DNA from: Cheiracanthium punctorium
Taxonomy: Eukaryota > Arthropoda > Arachnida > Araneae > Cheiracanthiidae
NCBI GenBank assembly: GCA_038373885.1
Contig: JAWZYV010013285.1
Location: 1,054,001 to 1,118,000 of the forward strand
Length of the DNA: 64,000 nucleotides
Direction: 5' to 3'
In this document: positions 46,415-57,699 of the stretch, one piece after another
Layout of the letters: each line of letters begins with the position of its first letter
Numbering within the stretch: the stretch's first letter is position 1
Position numbers and translations under genes: made by a program
Notes under the pieces: model-generated
Databases searched by the model: none
The model's input: only the letters and a program-made list of their open reading frames with translations
What the model was told of the DNA's origin: nothing

Positions 46415-47919
46415 CACTCATGTCCATAAATTAAGGATAATGAAGTTCAGGCAAAGAAAGAGAAAGAAGCAAAACAAATTTGACTTATTTGTAAAGTCTA
46501 TTTATTAAACAAAAAGTAAAGAGCAAAAAAGATGCTATATGTTTGACATAATTAATAAAAATTGCAAGTTTTACTCCCTTGACCAAATTTCAAAAAAGAA
46601 CCTATTTACAAAAAACAGTATAACATGGTTAGTAGGATGGTTAATACGGAGTATGTCTCCCGGACGATGCAATACAGGCCTGACAACGCCTAGGCATGCT
46701 GAGTATCAAATGATCAATCTGATCTTGGGGAATATTACACCACTCATCAAGCAATGAACTCCGAAGTTCCGGTAGACAGGTGGGAGGGGGTTGACGGGCT
46801 GCAATTCGTCGGCCAAGCATATCCCACACATGCTCTATTGGATTCAAGTCGGGTGTGTATGCTGGCCAATGCATACGGGTGATATCCTCCGATTGAAGGC
46901 CTTCGTCTACAATGTTTGCACGGTGAGGACGGGCGTTGTCATCCATAAACACAAATTCAGCACCCATGGCGCCCCGAAACAAACGTACATGTTGTTCCAG
47001 AATGACATCCCGATAGATGTGGCCAGTCATCGTTACACTCTGAACATGCAGGTCAGTTCTGGAACCAAGAATAATTCCTCCCCAAACGAGCCATCCTGCA
47101 CCACCGTAACGGTGTCTTTCAATGGTGTTCTCTTGGTGGTAACGGGTACCTGGCGCTCTCCAGATGAATGTCCGGCGAGAATCAGACTCCAAACTAAACC
47201 TGGACTCGTCGGAAAACATCACACAAGACCACTGTTGCGGTGTCCACAATGCATGCTCTCTACTCCAGGTTAATCGCAGGCGACAGTGAGTTGCGGTAAG
47301 TGGAACACATCTGACAGGCCTACGAGCATATAGACCAATGTGCCCTAAGCGTCTGTACACGGTCTGCCTTGAAACTGTCGTACCGGTAGCTGAAGAGAGC
47401 TGACGAGACAGGTCTGATGCTGTACTCCGTCTGTTTCTTTTGGCAGTAACTGCCAAATAGCGGTCCTCATTCGGCGTTGTAACTCGGGGGCGACCTGTGC
47501 TGTAACGTCTACTCCCATTACCATCATCTTGGAATCGTTGCCAAAGCCTGGAGATGACACTCTGGGCGATTCCAAGTTCCTCGGATACTTCCAGCTGGGT
47601 ACGTCCACATTCCAGTCGTCCGATAATTCTGCTACGTAAAACATCATCCAAATGCCTCCTTTGTGCCATAACTATGCGGTTTTTGCACTGAAAGGCTTTC
47701 ATAGCGCTTGTGAACAATTTTACTTCTTTGCCACCATTCCTTATATACCCCTCTCTTACACTCTCGTCATTGTGACGTACCATCCACGCCATCTGGTGGT
47801 TCCCTGTAATTTGCATATTCTTCTTCAAGATGTGTGTGATCATTCCACAGGTGAAATTTTTATTTTAGGGATCAATTTCTGTGTGATTCTGAATTATCCT
47901 TAATTTATGGACATGAGTG
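46415..47919 (-). mobile_element. Complete Tc1-family transposon, 1505 bp
   Basis: The ends are 27-bp perfect inverted repeats beginning CACTCATGTCCATAAATT (46415-46441 and 47893-47919). TA lies directly outside both (46413-46414 and 47920-47921), the duplicated target. Between them is one uninterrupted transposase gene on the minus strand. Perfect ends and an open gene mean a young, possibly still active copy. It has split the outer end of the surrounding repeat; joining the flanks restores a sequence matching the left copy at 42515-42545. Confidence 0.95.
46641..47669 (-). CDS. Tc1 transposase, DD34E, apparently intact
   Basis: This protein would bind the terminal repeats of its own element in the nucleus and cut and rejoin the DNA at TA targets. 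The frame is open much further upstream (to 47843), but the likely start is the Met at 47669 (MAQRRHLDD), giving 342 residues, the usual Tc1 length. Residues 10-50 form the first helix-turn-helix (IIGRLECGRTQLEVSEELGI), residues 59-62 the GRPR AT-hook-like motif, residues 70-117 the second helix-turn-helix. The catalytic acids are Asp154 (MFSDESRF), Asp244 (FMDDNARPH) and Glu279 (NPIEHVWD), with 34 residues between the last two. The glycine-rich WGG motif is at 196-198. No stop or frameshift was seen. It ends SSGRHTPY. The plus-strand frame at 46791-47273 is its antisense shadow. Confidence 0.93.
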   Translation of the reverse strand: MAQRRHLDDVLRSRIIGRLECGRTQLEVSEELGIAQSVISRLWQRFQDDGNGSRRYSTGRPRVTTPNEDRYLAVTAKRNRRSTASDLSRQLSSATGTTVSRQTVYRRLGHIGLYARRPVRCVPLTATHCRLRLTWSREHALWTPQQWSCVMFSDESRFSLESDSRRTFIWRAPGTRYHQENTIERHRYGGAGWLVWGGIILGSRTDLHVQSVTMTGHIYRDVILEQHVRLFRGAMGAEFVFMDDNARPHRANIVDEGLQSEDITRMHWPAYTPDLNPIEHVWDMLGRRIAARQPPPTCLPELRSSLLDEWCNIPQDQIDHLILSMPRRCQACIASSGRHTPY

Positions 47920-48419
47920 TATGTGGATCGTTTTGCCCTTTAGGATCATTTCCCCTATATACTTCAGAAATTCTGGAGAACATATTCCATATCTGCAGTG
48001 AATATATTTTGTAACCTTCTTTTCAACTTTAAACTGCAGTTTGTGATTAATTCGTGCATAATTGATTTTACAACTGTTTCAAGATAAAAATTCATTGCAT
48101 GTTTGTATTTGTTTTTCAGAGTATGATACTTTTGAAGAACTCTTGCCAAAGTGGCTTGAGTGTATAAAGATGATTTGTTGTGTTTATTTTCAACAAAAAA
48201 TCGGAATATTTATGGGTTAGTGAAAATTTAATTGATTTTAATATTCTGAAAATGTTTTCTTAATAATATGTGACTCATTGGGTGTAACTAATCATATTTT
48301 TAAAAATACCAAATAAATAAATTAAATGAATAAAATATTCAATAATTTTTGTATGTTGTCCTTTGTTTTAAATTCAAGGCATTGAACAAAATTGTATTGT
48401 GTTTGTGGATAAAGAACGA

Positions 48420-48590
48420 TTGAATGCACTGGTGTCCTAGGCGTATAAGGGGTATGGCTTCCGTGGGGGACTTTCTAATTGATCCTAGCGGCAAGGTCGA
48501 CAGGTGCGACTAGGGTTTGAACCTGGCACCTCCCGCTTTCCAGTTCCAAGAGTAGAACCCCCCATCCACTGATGAATGAAATTGGAAAAT
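48420..48590 (-). mobile_element. tRNA-derived SINE fragment
   Basis: On the minus strand GCCAGGTTCAAACCCTAG gives a good B box, preceded about 45 bases upstream by GTGGATGGGGGGTTC as a possible diverged A box. It differs in body from the 21786 family. There is no intact tRNA fold, so I do not call a tRNA gene. Confidence 0.45.
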
Positions 48591-48599
48591 ACGGAAAAA

Positions 48600-50210
48600 A
48601 ACATTAAAATCCGTTGAAATTCGAGTAAACCAGAATATAAATTTGTGTTTTTAAACTTCACCAAATATAAAATGTTTGCAAAAGTCTCATAAACACTCAT
48701 TTTTACCTGATAAGTCCATAAACAGAAGATGAAGTATGCGGTAAAACATTTAATTTTATTCCTTATTTTGCTGTAAAATTAATCAAATTCAACAAAATCA
48801 AAAATAAATAAGTTACTAATACTATTTAATTTCATTATTATGTTGCATATGAGCAGAAAAAATCTTTCATGTGTGAATTTCTGTTATTTACATAGTAATC
48901 CAATATTCAGAAATAATTGATGATTTCACAATTAAATATTTTTAAAACTTAATTAGCTTATAATTATTCGAATTTTGTCTATGTTGAGAAATGTTTTTCT
49001 TCTGCCTTCATTTGAAAAACAGTTATGGGCTGCAAACGAACTAAGTTCAGCTTTAAAATTTCCTTCAAATTTTACTAGTTATAATTCATTCCCGTTTATA
49101 TCCAATACCTTGCAACATATTGCAATGAAAATAAATTTTGTTTCAAATAAATTTTGCTTAAATTAGAGCATAAATTAAAATCTAAACCACAATTTAAAGT
49201 AAAAACAACAACTGGATAGAGTGATATTTTGTATGGGATGGTTTTTTTCTGGCTCGAATGAAAATGAACAACATTTTGTTCAATAAATTAGTTGAATATT
49301 TTAACCAAAATTAATTTCTTAAAGTTAGTTTATTTTAAATGAAAATATTATACAATATCAATTTATACTCTACTAAGAAAAAAAAAGTTAAATATGCTTT
49401 AAATTTATGGAAAAATTCTTCCCTTAACTAGAAAACATATCTTGTTTAATAAAAACACAATACAAAGCTTTTTCACACCGTTTGAAATGGCTTTTCATCT
49501 TTCTCTTAAAACTGCCTTCTCTAGTAGCAAAGAGTGTCTCACGAGAAAACTTGATCTTCAAATTACGCTATTACGTAAATGCTTCGTGAAGCTAATATCG
49601 AAATCCGAAGTGAATAACATTTGTAGTTGTATGGTATTTGCTTTTAAACGATAAACGATTTCAGAAGTACGTGATGATATTTCAGTTCCTCATTGATTTG
49701 TTTTAGTAAGCAGGCAAATAAAATGAGAAGGCTTTACCAGATTTTTAAATAGAAGGACCTTTCATACAGAAAAAAATGTTTTGATTAATTCAACAAAATT
49801 TGGCTGTCGCTATTTCAACCGAATAATTTTGTTGGTTTTTAACATAATTTTTGTTAAATTAGCAAGATATTTCGTTGAATTATCAAATATTTTGTTGATC
49901 CAACAAAAGTATTTCTTTGAATAGAGCGAACCAAAGTTTTTTGAATCAACAAAAGATTTTTTCGCTGCATATTTTTGTTCCATTTTGGAGACGATCAAAT
50001 CTAATCTATTTTTGTACTTGTTTTCGTTCAAAAACTTTCAAACGGTGGCACATGTGTGATTGGTGGTCTTAGTTTCTTTCGCACTGAACCAACTAAAGAA
50101 AGACTTTAGTTTGTTCAGTTCCGTCATATAGGTGATGTTATCAGAGCGTCTTTGAAGGAACTGTACAAAAACAATGCAAAACTGAAATCAACAAGCTCCG
50201 TCTAGTTCAT
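48600..50210. other. AT-rich stretch without gene
   Basis: Only short, low-complexity frames. The segment 49800-50000 repeats words such as TTTTGTTGAAT / ATCAACAAAA but has no clear unit. Confidence 0.45.
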
Positions 50211-50219
50211 TTGGTCTTT

Positions 50220-50430
50220 CACATAAGGAGCAGCCTCTGTTAAGATCGGCAATTGCAGAGATTCCAGTTCCCAATGACATTTGCTATGGAGAAAAAGTGC
50301 TTCTTAACGCCTAATCATTATTTTCTCAGAAAGTATTAGGTATTTTTATAAATGAAATTTTTCCTGTGTGAAATCTTGAGAAAACAGTTTGCAAGGATTG
50401 TGCGAATACAGATTTGTGTTTAATTCAGCC
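50220..50430 (+). repeat. Left part of a composite direct/inverted repeat around a Tc1 element
   Basis: The part 50225-50300 (GCCTCTGTTAAGATCGGC, CAGAGATTCC, TTGCTATGGAGAAAAA) recurs in the same orientation at about 52340-52405. The part 50300-50430 (TTTTCTCAGAAAGTATTAGG, GTGTGAAATCTTGAGAA, GATTTGTGTTAATT-like) recurs inverted at about 52440-52560. Confidence 0.6.
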
Positions 50431-50647
50431 GAACCATTATCATTTTAGTTCATTTTGTTCATTATATTAAACATAAATGCCTGAGAAAAATTTCAAGTTA
50501 ATATCTTAAATAATGTTTTAAAATATCATGCGCGCAAACTTGAAAAACAGTGTTTTGAGAAAACGCCAATTAAAGTTCAAAATGTAGTTTTGGAACATAA
50601 ATTTAATTTTTAAAAATTAAAAACATTTTCTATTGAAACATTTACTA

Positions 50648-51950
50648 CACTGCTGGCCATCGTAAATGCAACACCCTGAAGGAAGCATGCAAATAATATG
50701 AAATTTACAACATGCATTAGCTGAGGTGAGATATGCAAATGATTAGAATTTCAGCGCAGACGCACATCAAGCGCGCCTGTGGCGCCACCTCAAAGCGCTA
50801 TTTAAGGCTTGGAGATTTCGACGGTTTCAAGTACAGCAATTGTGTTTTTCTTGCTTTTTTTTCAAAAAACGATAAATATGCCTCGTAGGAACAACGAACG
50901 ATCAGTCGATTTGACAGATGATATGCCAACCGATTCTGTATCTTTCAGAGGTAAGCTACGATGACTCGACGCGGTATCGAGGATAGTACGTTGGGTGCAG
51001 GAGGGTCGCGGACAGCGTGATCGACTCAGTGCACCACTTCACGTGATGACAGGCAGATTGTACGCATGGCAGTGACGGACCGCTCAGTCACATCACGAAC
51101 CATATCACAGCAGATTCAGTCTGTAACGCATCATCCAGTGTCTGCGCGTACCATTCGACGTCGTTTACAGCAGAATGGTCTGTCCGCAAGACGTCCGTTG
51201 CTTTGTCTACCTCTGACGCGGAACCACAGACGTCTCCGCCGCCAATGGAGCGATGAAGAAGGAAGTGGACGACAGAATGGAATGAAATTCTCATTACTGA
51301 CGAGTCACGCTTCTGTATGCAACACCACGACGGTCGGATTCGAGTCTGGAGACACCGTGGAGAGAGGATGCTGAACAGCTGCATTATGCACCGTCACACT
51401 GGTCTGCACCGGTATTATGGTATGGGGCGGTATCGGATATCTCTCTCGCACTCTAGACGTGCCTACTGTCACGCCCACGATGTGCCAGTGCTGTCACTAT
51501 CTACCAACAGCGCTATCTCGATGATTTGCCGTACTCGGCTTCGCAGCGTTGCAACGCACTGGCACGATGTCATCTTCGTCAACACAGATTGAATTGTCTG
51601 GCGGCGATCTCTCGGATCTTTCGCCATAGAAACTGTGGTCCATGGTTGCTCAACGACTGACCCAGAGTTCATCCCAGCTGTCACACCAGATCAACTTTGG
51701 CAACGTGTGGAAGCGCTTGGTCTGCTGTACCCAAGAACACATTCAAAGTCTCTTTGAATCAATGCCGAGGCGTGTGGCAGCTGTGATCTCCAACAACGCG
51801 GCTACTCTGGGTATGATTTTGGCAGGAACCACGCTTCATAGAATGCTGTAAATTTAATCATTTGTTACTTGGTCAACATGTTATCTACACAATAATTTTG
51901 TTGTGATATCTCTTGTTTTCTTGGTGTTGCAATTTGGGTGGCCAGCAGTG
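50648..51950 (+). mobile_element. Tc1-family transposon, 1303 bp, defective
   Basis: The ends are CACTGCTGGCCA...GCAACACC and its inverted copy, matching at about 24 of 28 positions. TA abuts both (50646-50647 and 51951-51952). The length is shorter than a full element of about 1.6 kb, in line with internal deletion. The transposase inside is broken. Confidence 0.88.
50878..51850 (+). pseudogene. Tc1 transposase pseudogene
   Basis: An ATG at 50878 starts MPRRNNERSVDL, then frame is lost. The second helix-turn-helix is readable at 51066-51260 (SARTIRRRLQQNGLSARRPL and DRSVTSRTISQQIQSVTHH). The first catalytic Asp survives in another frame at about 51290 (ILITDESRFC, then HHDGRIRVWRHRGERML). 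The usual DNARPH motif with the second Asp is not visible, apparently deleted, and the third acidic motif is frameshifted (DLSP, then WSMVAQRLTQ at about 51640). The C-terminal HIQSLFESMPRRVAAVISN is at about 51740-51800. It cannot make active enzyme. Confidence 0.85.
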
Positions 51951-52339
51951 TATTTAAATCATTTTATGAGTATTTAATATCTAGCCCAATATGTCTTTAA
52001 TTGGCTTGAAACATGAAATTGCTGATCAGATCTTGCACTATGAACAAATTGTTCATTCCTTCAAGAACTTTTAGATTAAATGCACAATTTGGCAAGCTAC
52101 GTTTTCTGTTATTCCTCAAAATAGATCTGTATAGATTTTTTGTCTTCACATCAAAAATTTGCATTTCTTATTCTCAACTTTAGTGCAACTTATTCGTTTA
52201 CAGATTTTCCGCTTGCGTGCACATTCCTCTTATCTATATAATTGCATCAGAAAAATCGTTGATCATCTTTTTAGCTATTCGAGTTTTAAAGATTAAATCT
52301 CAAAATCAATTTTTCGGCATTTTAAAGTAGGCTGTCCCT

Positions 52340-52560
52340 TAAGAGCCTCTGTAGTCGGCTTGCGGAGATTCAGTCCCAATGCTTTGCTATGGAGAAAATG
52401 TAACATAAAATACATAAACTCTAGACTGCAATATAATCTCTTTCGCTAAATTAACGCAAATCTGATTCGCGCATTCTTAGAATAATTCTCAAGATTCCAC
52501 ACAAACATTCATTTAAAAATCCTAATACTTTCTGAGAAAAAGATTAGACATTATCTGATG
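52340..52560. repeat. Right part of the composite repeat
   Basis: GCCTCTGTAGTCGGCTTGCG followed by GAGATTCAGTCCCAATG and TTGCTATGGAGAAAATG is in the same orientation as 50225-50300, whereas 52440-52560 (TTCTCAAGATTCCACAC, CCTAATACTTTCTGAGAAAA) is the reverse complement of 50300-50430. Confidence 0.6.
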
Positions 52561-52569
52561 CAAATATCC

Positions 52570-54430
52570 AGGCACAAATGGGTTAACTTCGATCAGTTCA
52601 CAATAACAACACCGGTCAACTGGCTTAGGTTTAAAAAGTGAGTGTTTAAGAACAACTAAACCTAGCTGCATGAGTGGTAATGCTTGGGAGTTTAGGAATG
52701 CACCCAAAGTATGAATAATTTATTAAAGAAAATTGGAGGATAAACATTAAGCTTAGAGCGAGCCGCAATACGTGAGCGCAACCAGAAAATTCTTTAGGCA
52801 CGTCATTTATTATTTAGACAGCAAATTGTTTGTCAGGAGAAGGCAGTTACCATCATCTAAAGTGCTGATTAGAGCTACTTTTCCTAGCGTTATCCGATAC
52901 AATTTAGATCTCCTTCGGAAAGCAGGGGGTGTTCATTGTGTTGACCTACCTCCTCCTAAACTAATAGTGACCAACAAGAAGACTTCCGATGGTATTCAGT
53001 GGTGGGTCAGGAATGTAATACGTTACCCTACTGCTAACAAGATGTGCAAGAGAATGCACCAAACCTACCCCTTCTCCAACAAGTGACATTGAGACAAGAG
53101 ACATTGCGCAAAGTCCAATATCTTCAGCGCGAACTAGCTATGAATATCTTTTCTTCCTCGCGATCTACAATACTACGAATAATATTAATCTATAGTGACC
53201 CATTGATAAAATTTCCTGGGTGAAGCTTGCCCATCAGCATCTTAAATTTCTAAACGACTTTTAGTGAAACAGTCTATAGGTATAGCGAAATTTAATTTAC
53301 CATATTTTCCAAATTAAAGACATCGTCTATAAACACCTTGTAGAAAAAAAGTGCACAGCAGAGTTTAATTATTTTATATTCTTGTATACCTATATGTTGG
53401 AGCAGTTTATGATAAACATTACTTATCCGAGGCATTTTTTTTTCACTCAAGCGTTCACAACAGAATGATATTTTACTGTAAAAAGCGTATAATTATTCCT
53501 GAGAATTGAATTATGTAGTAACTTACTGTTCTTTTACAAAACACAATTGCATTATTTTTACAACGAAACTCGTAGAAACAAATTTTTACTTAAAGTATGA
53601 ACGAACAAATGAACATTTTTTTCATCTCCTGTTTCTTTTTTTTTTCTAAACACAGACTTAATAATTAAATTTAGGAATTAATATTGCATAGTTTCTTTAC
53701 AACTAACTATATTTGTTTGAGTTCACGAGCTAGCACGAAATTATTATTCATCAAGTTTATAGAATTTTGACCGTTTTTAGATAGATATTTATAGATGATA
53801 TAATTATAAAAGAAACGTCTAATAAATTAATATTAAAAGACATACATTAAAATTGAGAGCATAACCTTTTTTTTAAATTTTCCTGGTGGGTATTATATAA
53901 CTGTATGGATAAAAACGTACAGCTTATGTATGTATAATAAACTGTATTATCGCGTTTATTTCTTAATTCTGAGTTACTAGAAGACAGAAAGAGTGTACAG
54001 AGAAAAAAAACCTCACAAAAAAGAAATATACTTAAGTAATATTTATTGAAACGTTTGATCTGCAATTTATCTTTCCATCAAATTGAGATAAATTATTTCA
54101 TGAGAATGATTGAACTACATGTATGTAGCATTATTGTATGTGGTAAGTTTCACATAAAAGTTCTGATCAATTATAGCATATTTTAAGTCTGGTCAGAGAG
54201 TCAAGAAAGGAGAATAGTTTGGCATATCAGTTAGATGAGTTGAAAATTATTTCTATTAAATTTATCACTACGAATGAATTAAATTAATTTTAATTATTAC
54301 TGTTATATATTTAAGAAAAAGTCGTCAAACAATTTAAGATAACATTTAATGTTCCATATTAGAAATCAAATGTGGATTACGCTACAAAAACTAAATGACT
54401 GAAAATAATTTTTTCCAAGGAGTTTATAAA
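52570..54430. other. Mostly AT-rich; one unrecognised 104-codon frame
   Basis: The frame at 52772-53086 (plus) has balanced composition and includes KAGGVHCVDLPPPKLIVTN and DGIQWWVRNVIRYP. I do not recognise it; it lacks a clear start context or splice sites and may be a retroelement relic or chance. The remainder, 53100-54430, is AT-rich with no gene or repeat that I can define. Confidence 0.35.
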
Positions 54431-54434
54431 GGTA

Positions 54435-55637
54435 CACTGACCTCCAAAAGTTAAGGAACAACATGTTTTTCGAAGCTCGCCATAAAAAAATGAGACTGAC
54501 AGTAAAATTTATGGTTTATATAAATGATGAAAATGAACTTTACGCAAATTTATGCAAAAAGGATAAATACCACTTTGTTTTTATAGAAAAGAATAAGCAT
54601 ATATGAGTCAGAGAAAAATGTGCAAATATCAGGCTTTCATAATTACGCGTGTAACTTTTCTTGATTTACAACTTTTGTTAGCAGATTCGTTAACAATAGG
54701 TAGCAGAGTCCCGCAATTTCTTAGAGAAACTGTTTGCCCGATTCGTTTAGGTGGCGGGCGGTCGTATGAATGGAAATGGTGTTGTCATAGGCTTATGCTC
54801 CTAGGCGTCTTAATGTGTCTAGCAGTGTGGTCCACCGTCACTGGAATCAATATCAAACGGGAGCTTATGTGCCCAGAAGATATGTTCTAGGCCGACCACG
54901 AGCTACAACACGCGGTGCGAAGACTTCTTCACAATCCAGGTCTCTATGCAAGGTGACCACTTGTATGTGTCCCCCTCAACGGACGACAGAGAAGGGCCCG
55001 TTTATCTTGGCCAAGAGAACACGTTCCTTGGACCAGACAGCGATGGGCTTCTGTACTCTTTACAGAAAAGTCCAGATTCACACTGGAGAGCGATTGAGGA
55101 TGTCTGCTTATCTGGAGGGAACGAAGCACCCGGTATCATCAATCCAACACAGTGGAAAGACAGAGTTATCGAGGTGGTGGAATAATGGTTTGGGCAGGAA
55201 TCCCACTCGATGGTCACACTGACCTGCATGTGTTCCAGGGAGGAACTATGACTGGTGTGAGATATCGGGACGAAGTCCTTGATGCCTATGCTCGGCCATA
55301 TGCTGCTGCTATTGGAAATGATTTCATTCTGATGGGTGATAATGCCCGACCTCACCGAGCTGTGCTTGTTGAGGATTATCTTGTGAGTCAAGGTTTATAG
55401 CGAATGGAATGGCCAGCTCAATCTCTACACCTCAATCAGATAGAACATGTTTGGGACTACCTTGACAGACAAGTGGCTGCTTCAAGTCCTCCTCCAAGAT
55501 CTTTGCATGAGCTGGAACAATGACTAATTCGTGCGTGGTCTTCGCTCCCTATTGAGGTGTCCGACAACTTAATTAGCAGCATGGAGAACCGATGCCGCCA
55601 GTGCATTGCAGTTAGGGGTGGACACATTCCTTACTAG
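54435..55637 (+). mobile_element. Tc1-family transposon, second dead copy, 3' end lost
   Basis: The left end CACTGACCTCCAAAAGTTAA follows a TA at 54433-54434, as in a Tc1 terminal repeat. The inverted counterpart is not found to the right of the transposase relic, where a SINE begins about 50 bases on. The copy is therefore truncated or its right end has diverged. Confidence 0.7.
54740..55637 (+). pseudogene. Tc1 transposase pseudogene with catalytic substitutions and stops
   Basis: Readable pieces in order: SSSVVHRHWNQYQTGAYVPR and GRPRATTRGA (about 54815-54920; the latter is the AT-hook-like motif), then a frameshifted middle. At the first catalytic site (about 55050) the frame reads VLFTEKSRFTLE where VLFTDESRF is usual, so Asp is Glu and the following Glu is Lys. 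YRGGGIMVWAGIPLDGHTDL follows from 55167. The second site is intact (LMGDNARPHRA, about 55335-55365). A TAG at 55398 and a TGA near 55522 interrupt the rest; the Glu motif survives as NQIEHVWDYL. It ends ENRCRQCIAVRGGH-IPY. It belongs to a different Tc1 lineage from the copies at 46415 and 50648. Confidence 0.85.
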
Positions 55638-55689
55638 AACTCATTTTTGTAATGTTTCCACCACATGCTGTGTACATTTCTGCAGAAGT

Positions 55690-55915
55690 CGACCGAGTTG
55701 TATGGTGGGTAAAACACCGTACTCCGGTTTCGGGTTCAACTCCCGGCCGCCGGGGTCCGATCCCCCACTGGTGTGGTTGTCATTGTGTCTGCTCTTCATA
55801 AAGTGTGACGATGGCCGCCCACTGGGTGCTCCCATAATAAAATGGCCACACCTTCGGGCAGTTGTAAGAGACAACAATGCCTCATCGGCAAGTGCCCGCC
55901 CGTTAAAAAAAAAAA
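55690..55915 (+). mobile_element. tRNA-derived SINE, second family, with A-rich tail
   Basis: The head GACCGAGTTGTATGGTGGG (A-box-like) is followed by CGGGTTCAACTCCCGGCC, a near-canonical B box. The body is GC-rich (GTGTGACGATGGCCGCCC) and closes with an A-rich tail at 55896-55915. The tail in plus orientation fixes the strand. Confidence 0.75.
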
Positions 55916-56299
55916 GAAAACCATTACTTCAGAAGAATTTGTTTACATGGGCGTTATCCTGTCATAAGAAAAATTTAAACTTAATTTTTATATGGCACAC
56001 GCTTAAAAAAATACCAACCACTAAATTATGCCCCTTTAATTTGTTGCTGTACAAAATTTGAGCCTTTCATATATTAGAGAAAACACTCAGAGATATACAT
56101 AATGAATTTGGTAAGGGACTATACAATACCAATAATAGCAAACTATTACGCATTTATGCAATCCTTGTTTTCTTTAGAAATTTGAGTACAAATCCTAAAA
56201 CGCTGTCTTCCGATATCATTCTTTTCGCTTCGAAAGCCATTGAAAAGTGGTTTAAGTAAACATAAATTCATTTGCATAGCTCTGGCATTTTTATAATGA

Positions 56300-57060
56300 A
56301 AGGCTGAAAATTTTCATATCGCTTAGTCACGAAAAGAGGGTAACACGTTTTAATTCTTTGCCTGTTAGAGATATAGGCAGCGTAAATCGAAAAAAAAAAT
56401 GTTCAAAATGAAGTATTGAAAAGATCACGTTAAAAAAAAAAATCCTTTTGTTAATTTTAAAAAAATCAGACTTTTTAAATTTGTATAGAACCCCCGTAAA
56501 AAATTCCCAGTTATTAAAATGTGTCCCGTACAAAATGATGTGATGCACAAAATTCCACACTTTTATCATTATGTCTCAGAGAAACCTTTGAAGAAAGATG
56601 ATTGGTGGCTATACATTACTTTGAAGGTAAATGTTTATTGCTAGCGTGGAAAAAAAATCATCTTCTTTGGTAATTTCTGTGTGACCCCTGAAATGGAATC
56701 ATCGGAAGTGATTTTTTCCCTTCGAGAGCCTCTGAAAAGTGGCTTAAGTCCGAGTATCTTTATATATCCATATCACTGACACGTATTAGAATATAATTCT
56801 CAAATTTTGCACGTCACCTCTTAGTGAGTGCATAGGGTGCATTTTAATAACTGGGATTTTTTTTTTTTTCATTCAGGTGTCGTACGCAATTTCAAAATGT
56901 GTAAGTTTTTGAAAATCAGCAAGAGGAACTTTTTTGTAGCAAATCCCCCTCCTATCTTTTTTTTATGCATTTTTAAAAATTTACATTACCTCCTTATCTC
57001 TAATAGATAAGGAATAAAAGCATGCTACCGCCTTTTTGGAACGCCGTGTATTTTTGTGGT
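56300..57060. repeat. Large imperfect inverted repeat, arms about 260 bp
   Basis: In the left arm, TTCCCAGTTATTAAAATGTG (about 56502) and TGCCTGTTAGAGATATAGG (about 56358) match the reverse complement of the right arm (CATTTTAATAACTGGGA near 56838 and CCTTATCTCTAATAGATAAGG near 56990). The A- and T-rich linkers also correspond. In addition CTTCGAAAGCCATTGAAAAG at 56228 recurs directly at 56721 as CTTCGAGAGCCTCTGAAAAG. The right edge ends with TTTTTGGAACGCCGTGTA, a likely terminal sequence. No transposase is seen. Confidence 0.6.
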
Positions 57061-57699
57061 TTGTTTTTGATACACTTCAAGTGAATTGAAATCATTCCAA
57101 TTTTTCGAAAGATAGTTAAACCAACCAGAATAAAGTTAAATATGGTAGAAGAATTTTGTCAACTGCTTTACCAAATATATAAATGTACATGTTCCAAAAA
57201 CTTAAATAACAGGTTTTGAAACAGCTGGATAATAACTTTCTACACAACGTTATATCTGAAAGCGAATCCGTGTTAGTGTAGTAACAGCATATTGACATAG
57301 CACATACCGAATCCTTATTAGTAAATCATAATTATTTGCTGACAATGTTCATAAAGATTTAGAATATTCATAGCCTAATCACCTACTTTGAAATTCATAG
57401 TATCGGTGAAATGGCAAATGGTCTATTGATAAGTCATGCTCTTCAGTATAATCTACGTTTCTCTAAGCATGGAGTAGCATGGAGGTAAATGTACGTTATT
57501 TAGGAACGATAGAAATTCGAAATACCTGCATTTCAATTATATTTGCACCTTAATTTGCAGTTAGACATATTTAGGTTAAGTTATTTTGTAAAGTATATTA
57601 TTCTGGCATTTCAAATTATACTTAAGAGGTTTAAAAACAAATAAAAAGTGCAATGCTTTCATAAATGAAAAACATTGTGTTAAAGTTTCATAATCTTTA

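Larger units (their letters stand above)
45653..47955 (-). repeat. Unrecognised repeat family, right copy (about 0.8 kb without the Tc1 insertion)
   Basis: The copy starts near TAGGGGGAGGTGTTCC, AAAATGATCTCC and ends near GGATCGTTTTGCCCTTTAGG and ATCATTTCCCCTATA; these ends resemble each other in inverted form. An internal 17-bp palindrome lies at 45840-45879. Two stretches match the left copy in inverted orientation. No coding region of its own is visible once the Tc1 element is removed. Confidence 0.55.

Noticed and set aside
46791..47273. 160-codon plus-strand frame
   Set aside because: Antisense shadow of the Tc1 transposase.
55690..55770. tRNA gene
   Set aside because: Good B box, but acceptor and anticodon stems do not fold; the A-rich tail shows that it is a SINE.
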